The position numbers and the translations under genes were made by a program. The notes under the pieces are model-generated. The model saw only the letters and a list, made by a program, of their open reading frames with translations. It made no database searches and had not been told where the DNA came from. Positions 4,327 through 7,263 of a stretch of DNA of 7,263 bases are shown here, piece after piece. This DNA comes from an uncultured Christensenella sp. (GTDB lineage Bacteria; Bacillota; Clostridia; Christensenellales; Borkfalkiaceae): the NCBI GenBank assembly GCA_910586365.1, contig CAJUGP010000068.1, positions 1-7,263 of the forward strand, written 5' to 3'. Positions within the stretch are counted from its first letter, which is position 1. Each line of letters opens with the position of its first letter.

Positions 4327-5529
4327 TTATCCGAAATACGTTTTGAACCGTATTTTATATTTTCCGTGCGGAAAGAGATACTCGTATAAATCGACGAAAT
4401 AATCGTCGGTCATGCTTGCGATATAATCGACCACGATTTGGTTGCGTTCGGTTTCCTCGTAAGGCATGCTTCGTTTTCGGGAGTAATACGGCTGATCGAG
4501 ATACGCGATATGGTGGCGGAATACGGGCGAATTCGTTCTTCCCTCGTTTAAGTCGCGCAGCAGTTTTTCATACAGCTCTTCCGCCATGGGGCGCACGTTT
4601 TCGTTCAGTTCGCGTTCGACTTTCTCGTTTCTATAAATCAGATCGTAATCCTCTTGCTTCGCCCGACGTAGCGCCGCAAAATGCGTTTCGTCTAATTTGA
4701 CGTACCCTTTTCCGTAACTGTTTTCAATGATATTGACAGTAAGATTGTTTACGATTTCCGCGTTGATGCTGCCGATCGCGCCCGCCGCAAACTCCTCGCC
4801 TTTGAGCAGCTTCACGCGCTGCGCGTCCTGCCTGTCTTTGCCTAAATAGGCGATAATATCCGAAATGCGCACGGCGCACCCCTCCAACGTACAGGGTACG
4901 AGCTTTTTGACGTTTGCCGCATCGCAATAACATGCCTCGATTTGCGCGTCGAATTCACGGAATCCCGAAAGCGGTTTCGGCTTGTATTCGCTCAACTCCA
5001 GCTCGCCGTCGTGCGAGGCGATCCCGCTGAGCGTTTGCAGACTGATATTGAGCGGAAATAAAATATCGAGCACGCGCACGGAATGAATGTTGTGGCTGAA
5101 ATACCGCCCCGTACGGGCATGATACAGCTCGCTCAAAAACCGTTCGCCGGCATGTCCGAAGGGGGTATGTCCGATATCGTGTCCCAATGCGATCGCCTCG
5201 ATCAGATCGCCGTTGAGATGCAGCGCCGCGCCGATCGTGCGGGCGATACGCGAAACGTATTGCACGTGCTGCCCGCGCCGCGTGATATCGTCGTTGCGGT
5301 AAAAGGAAAACACCTGCGTTTTATCGGCATAACGGTTATAGTACGGGCAATTCATGATTTTGTCGATATCGCGCACGAAAGCGGGACGCCAAATTGTCGC
5401 CCTGTCGTGCGGATTGTCGTTTCGCCGCACTGCCGCGCGATCCGAAAACGCAAACGAGCAAAACGTTCCCTCCGCCCGTTCGCGTTCCATGCGCGCCTTC
5501 AATTTATCGGATAATTCTTCGTAATACAT
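4327..5529 (-). CDS. dgt: dGTPase-family HD-domain triphosphohydrolase
   Basis: HD-superfamily phosphohydrolase of 400 residues, similar to deoxyguanosinetriphosphate triphosphohydrolases, which split dNTPs into deoxynucleoside and triphosphate. The family entry motif RPAFVRDIDKIM (48-59) is followed by a variant of FRRL..KTQV, here YNRYADKTQVF (64-74). The metal ligands are His88 (TRRGQHVQYV), His117-Asp118 (GHDIGHTPFGH) and Asp224 (ISDIIAYLGKDRQDA); SHDGE is at 172-176. All HD residues are present, so it should be active; whether dGTP or other dNTPs are the substrate is open. The ATG at 5529 has GGAAGG 5 nt upstream. The frame extends to an ATG at 5610 that overlaps the upstream glycosidase and is less likely. 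The gap to the glycosidase gene is 37 nt with no terminator, so the two are probably one transcript. Confidence 0.88.
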   Translation of the reverse strand: MYYEELSDKLKARMERERAEGTFCSFAFSDRAAVRRNDNPHDRATIWRPAFVRDIDKIMNCPYYNRYADKTQVFSFYRNDDITRRGQHVQYVSRIARTIGAALHLNGDLIEAIALGHDIGHTPFGHAGERFLSELYHARTGRYFSHNIHSVRVLDILFPLNISLQTLSGIASHDGELELSEYKPKPLSGFREFDAQIEACYCDAANVKKLVPCTLEGCAVRISDIIAYLGKDRQDAQRVKLLKGEEFAAGAIGSINAEIVNNLTVNIIENSYGKGYVKLDETHFAALRRAKQEDYDLIYRNEKVERELNENVRPMAEELYEKLLRDLNEGRTNSPVFRHHIAYLDQPYYSRKRSMPYEETERNQIVVDYIASMTDDYFVDLYEYLFPHGKYKIRFKTYFG

Positions 5530-5534
5530 GTCCG

Positions 5535-5540
5535 CCTTCC
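5535..5540 (-). promoter_or_regulatory. Ribosome binding site deciding the dGTPase start
   Basis: GGAAGG on the minus strand, 5 nt before ATG 5529. It supports this start over the in-frame ATG at 5610, which lies inside the preceding gene. Confidence 0.65.
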
Positions 5541-5566
5541 CGTTACGGCGCGATACGCCCTTTCTT

Positions 5567-6760
5567 TCAGACCTCTTTACAAGCCATATACACGCCCGCC
5601 GTCCAACCAAGCATTTCGGGCGTGCCGTATTCCGATACCGCGTCGATATCTCCCGTTAAACCGTTGTACTTTTCAAACAGTTTTCCGTGCAATGCAAAAT
5701 TCCGCTCGATCAGCGCCGTATACTTTTGTGCGATCCGCTCGGCGTCGTCCGCAAAGCCGTAGTTTTGCAAGGCTGCGACGGCGATATATTGGCACGGCGC
5801 CCACAGATTGGGATATGCCCATTGATATTTTTCGGCAACCTTTTGCGTCGTGAAAATGCCGAAGTCGCCTTCGAGCACGCAAAGCAAGTTTTGCAATCCG
5901 CTTTTTTGCGCGTCGGTCGCCACGCCCGCAAAATAGGGCTGAAAGCTCGCCGCGCTCAAAACGCAGGATAATTTCCCCGTTTTATAATTATAGTCCTTGT
6001 ACACGCCCGCATCGCCGTCCCAAAGCAGCGCGTTCATTTTGTCCGCGCGCGCGTTCGCCCTGTTTTCCCATTCCGATCCGTCGCCTTCGCCGAGCAGTCT
6101 TTCGTATTCCGCGAAGAGCGTTTCATACCGATACAGATTTGCGTTCAGATCGACGGGATTGCAGTCGGCGCAGTATCCTGAAAACCGCGGCGTAAAATCC
6201 CAACCCGATTCGGCTTCGGCAAAATAACATCTGCCCGCCTCGCTCCGATCGCGCGTGCGATCGATTGCGATCCGCCCCGCCACGCAATTCTCATAAAAAT
6301 CCGCGCAGCTTGCCGCCTCTTCCTCGGTGTCGTAATGATTGAGTCCGTTTTCGCTCACGCGCGCGCTCATCCAAAACGCGTATTCTTTTTTAAGAACGGG
6401 AAACGCCGACCGCAGAAAGGCAAGGTCGTTCGTTTTGCGGTACACGTCGTCCGCCATGAGCGCCGCATACGGCGGCTGACTGCGTTTGAGGTAATACGTG
6501 CGGTTTCCGTTGGGCATGTACCCGAATTTTCCGATCAAATACAAGATATTCAAAATGTTGTTTTTCGCCTGTTCGGCGTTCCCGATCGCAAACAACGCTT
6601 TGCCCGTAAAATAGGTATCCCAATAATAAAGCTCGTTAAAATGGTTCTCCGCGCACGGCACCGTGTAGGGATACGGCACGCCGAGGAGCGTATCTTCGTC
6701 GGTTACGCGGCTGCGCACCGTTTTGGGCATATTCTGCCGAATATAATCCGTAACGTTCAT
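5567..6760 (-). CDS. GH37 trehalase-like glycosidase, substrate uncertain
   Basis: Cytoplasmic (alpha/alpha)6-barrel glycosidase of 397 residues without signal peptide, shorter than typical bacterial trehalases (about 500-560). GH37-like motifs in order: NELYYWDTYF (42-51), GYMPNGNRTYY (80-90), RSQPP (93-97), ESGWDF (184-189, Asp188 in the place of the catalytic acid), QWAYPNLWAP (313-322), EKYNG (363-367, Glu363 aligning, from memory, with the catalytic base of E. coli TreA), and GWTAGVYM (385-392). It deviates from both trehalase signatures: the PGGRF part is missing before E-x-Y-x-W-D, and QWD-x-P-x-G-W is QWAYPNLW. So the fold and catalytic pair look intact while sugar contacts differ. 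GAGGT lies 7 nt before ATG 6760. Upstream partner of the dGTPase gene. It could act on trehalose, or on another alpha-glycoside as in related GH63/GH37-like enzymes. Confidence 0.82.
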   Translation of the reverse strand: MNVTDYIRQNMPKTVRSRVTDEDTLLGVPYPYTVPCAENHFNELYYWDTYFTGKALFAIGNAEQAKNNILNILYLIGKFGYMPNGNRTYYLKRSQPPYAALMADDVYRKTNDLAFLRSAFPVLKKEYAFWMSARVSENGLNHYDTEEEAASCADFYENCVAGRIAIDRTRDRSEAGRCYFAEAESGWDFTPRFSGYCADCNPVDLNANLYRYETLFAEYERLLGEGDGSEWENRANARADKMNALLWDGDAGVYKDYNYKTGKLSCVLSAASFQPYFAGVATDAQKSGLQNLLCVLEGDFGIFTTQKVAEKYQWAYPNLWAPCQYIAVAALQNYGFADDAERIAQKYTALIERNFALHGKLFEKYNGLTGDIDAVSEYGTPEMLGWTAGVYMACKEV

Positions 6761-6792
6761 GTTTTTACCTCGTGTAATAAAATATTGATCGG

Positions 6793-6821
6793 ATCTTATA
6801 AAAAAAGCCGACGAATTTCAA
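6793..6821 (-). promoter_or_regulatory. Candidate promoter of the glycosidase-dGTPase unit
   Basis: Minus-strand TTGAAA (6821-6816), 17-nt spacer, TAAGAT (6798-6793). It overlaps the loop, descending arm and U-tract of the tRNA-Leu terminator. The start would be near 6786, leaving a 25-nt leader with the GAGGT site. The -10 is only a 4/6 match. Confidence 0.45.
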
Positions 6822-6838
6822 TAAAATCCGTCAGCTTT
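6800..6838 (-). terminator. Intrinsic terminator after tRNA-Leu
   Basis: Minus strand: AAGCTGACGGATTT (about 6837-6824) pairs with AAATTCGTCGGCTT (6818-6805), with two G-U pairs and loop TATTG, followed by a T-run to 6800. The stem starts directly after the encoded CCA of tRNA-Leu. Confidence 0.88.
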
Positions 6839-6925
6839 TGGTGCCGCTGACCGGGGTCGAACCGGTACGGTATTTCTACCGAGGGATTTTAAGTCCCTTG
6901 CGTCTGCCTATTCCACCACAGCGGC
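6839..6925 (-). tRNA. tRNA-Leu (anticodon UAA)
   Basis: Acceptor GCCGCTG (6925-6919) pairs with CAGCGGC (6849-6843), then discriminator A and encoded CCA (6841-6839). Anticodon loop CTTAAAA within stem AGGGA/TCCCT puts TAA at 6891-6889. The long variable arm (CGGTAGAAATACCG) and T-arm CCGGTTCGACCCCGG are typical of tRNA-Leu. It decodes UUA and probably UUG by wobble. Confidence 0.97.
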
Positions 6926-6964
6926 ATAATTTCCGATTTGAATTCAGCGTTGTTTGAAATTTAA

Positions 6965-6996
6965 TAAAAAATAACCGCGGCATCTTTGCGCCGCGG
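6965..6996 (-). terminator. Intrinsic terminator between tRNA-Cys and tRNA-Leu
   Basis: Minus strand CCGCGGC (6996-6990), loop GCAAAGAT, GCCGCGG (6981-6975), then TTATTTTTT to 6966. A 7-bp all-GC stem with a U-rich tail, 9 nt after the CCA of tRNA-Cys. It would end the Val-Gly-Cys transcript, at least in part. Confidence 0.82.
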
Positions 6997-7005
6997 CGGA
7001 TACAA

Positions 7006-7080
<75 letters not shown>

Positions 7081-7106
7081 TTATAAAAAAACAGTGCGGC
7101 TTTTAC

Positions 7107-7181
7107 TGGAGCGGGAGACGAGATTCGAACCCGCGACATTCACCTTGGCAAGGTGACGCTCTACCACTGAGCTATTCCCGC
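7107..7181 (-). tRNA. tRNA-Gly (anticodon GCC)
   Basis: Acceptor GCGGGAA (7181-7175) pairs with CTCCCGC (7117-7111) with one mismatch next to the body. Discriminator U and encoded CCA (7109-7107) follow. Anticodon loop TTGCCAA region gives GCC at 7149-7147; D-arm AGCTCAGTGGTAGAGC and T-arm GCGGGTTCGAATCTCGT are canonical. It is 23 nt from tRNA-Val and 26 nt from tRNA-Cys. Confidence 0.97.
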
Positions 7182-7204
7182 ATATAAACAATTCCGCGCT
7201 GTAT

Positions 7205-7263
7205 TGGTGGAAGCTATAGGGATCGAACCTATGACCCTCTGCTTGTAAGGCAGATGCTCTCCC
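7205..7263 (-). tRNA. tRNA-Val (anticodon UAC), 5' end outside the window
   Basis: The 59 nt present run from within the D-loop (GGGAGAGC) to the encoded CCA (7207-7205). Anticodon stem-loop TCTGC-CTTACAA-GCAGA gives TAC at 7247-7245, T-arm ATAGGTTCGATCCCTAT, acceptor 3' strand AGCTTCC, discriminator A. About 17 nt with the acceptor 5' strand (expected GGAAGCT) are missing. First visible gene of the tRNA array. Confidence 0.95.

Noticed and set aside
5530..5610. Extension of the dGTPase to an ATG at 5610
   Set aside because: It overlaps the end of the glycosidase gene, has no ribosome binding site and adds residues not typical of the family.
6335..6850. 171-residue plus-strand frame opposite the glycosidase and terminator
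   Set aside because: Antisense to a well-supported gene, basic low-complexity composition, and it runs into the tRNA terminator region.
7083..7089. TATAA-like -10 directly before tRNA-Cys
   Set aside because: Transcription would start inside the tRNA, so it cannot be its promoter.
7085..7108. Possible terminator after tRNA-Gly (CAGT/ACTG with seven T)
   Set aside because: The stem is only 4 bp and includes the CCA end; tRNA-Cys follows immediately and is probably cotranscribed.

Overview
The window looks like a chromosomal piece of a low-to-mid GC Firmicute, most likely an uncultured member of the Clostridia. The signs are Gram-positive-style ribosome binding sites, sigma-A-like promoters, intrinsic terminators with U-tracts, a transcription-terminating preQ1-type leader, tRNAs with encoded CCA, and a dGTPase-like HD protein. 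No insertion sequence, phage gene or CRISPR array is visible. The placement is inferred from gene content; no marker gene fixes the taxon.

Left block (1-1540, minus strand): the start of a 7-deazaguanine (preQ0/queuosine) operon, transcribed queD, queE, folE, with folE cut by the window edge. A promoter (TTGACA, 17 nt, extended TATTAT) precedes a roughly 120-nt leader. In the leader I can fold a preQ1-I-like pseudoknot aptamer, an antiterminator pairing and an intrinsic terminator. FolE makes dihydroneopterin triphosphate from GTP, QueD makes 6-carboxy-tetrahydropterin, and QueE makes 7-carboxy-7-deazaguanine. The leader would shut the operon off when preQ1 accumulates.

Centre-left (1540-2490): an orphan hairpin terminator on the plus strand, a zinc-dependent nucleoside/base deaminase on the minus strand whose promoter implies a leaderless mRNA, and a divergent intergenic region.

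Centre (2491-4320, plus strand): the most unusual part, a compact three-gene unit closed by a strong terminator. Two paralogous proteins (257 and 256 aa) each have a conserved N-terminal strand-like leader and two DUF11-type beta-sandwich domains. They have no signal peptide, membrane segment or sorting signal. The third gene encodes 75 aa: a version of the same N-terminal leader joined to a tail with 11 cysteines in 21 residues. The pattern suggests a self-assembling, cysteine-cross-linked extracellular or spore-surface structure. A sigma-K-like promoter match upstream fits mother-cell expression. This function is a hypothesis.

Right block (4327-7263, minus strand): four tRNA genes (Val-UAC partial, Gly-GCC, Cys-GCA, Leu-UAA) with a terminator after Cys and another after Leu. 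They are followed by a GH37 trehalase-like glycosidase, with a promoter candidate overlapping the tRNA-Leu terminator, and a dGTPase-family HD phosphohydrolase probably cotranscribed with it. The glycosidase departs from both trehalase signatures, so its substrate is uncertain.
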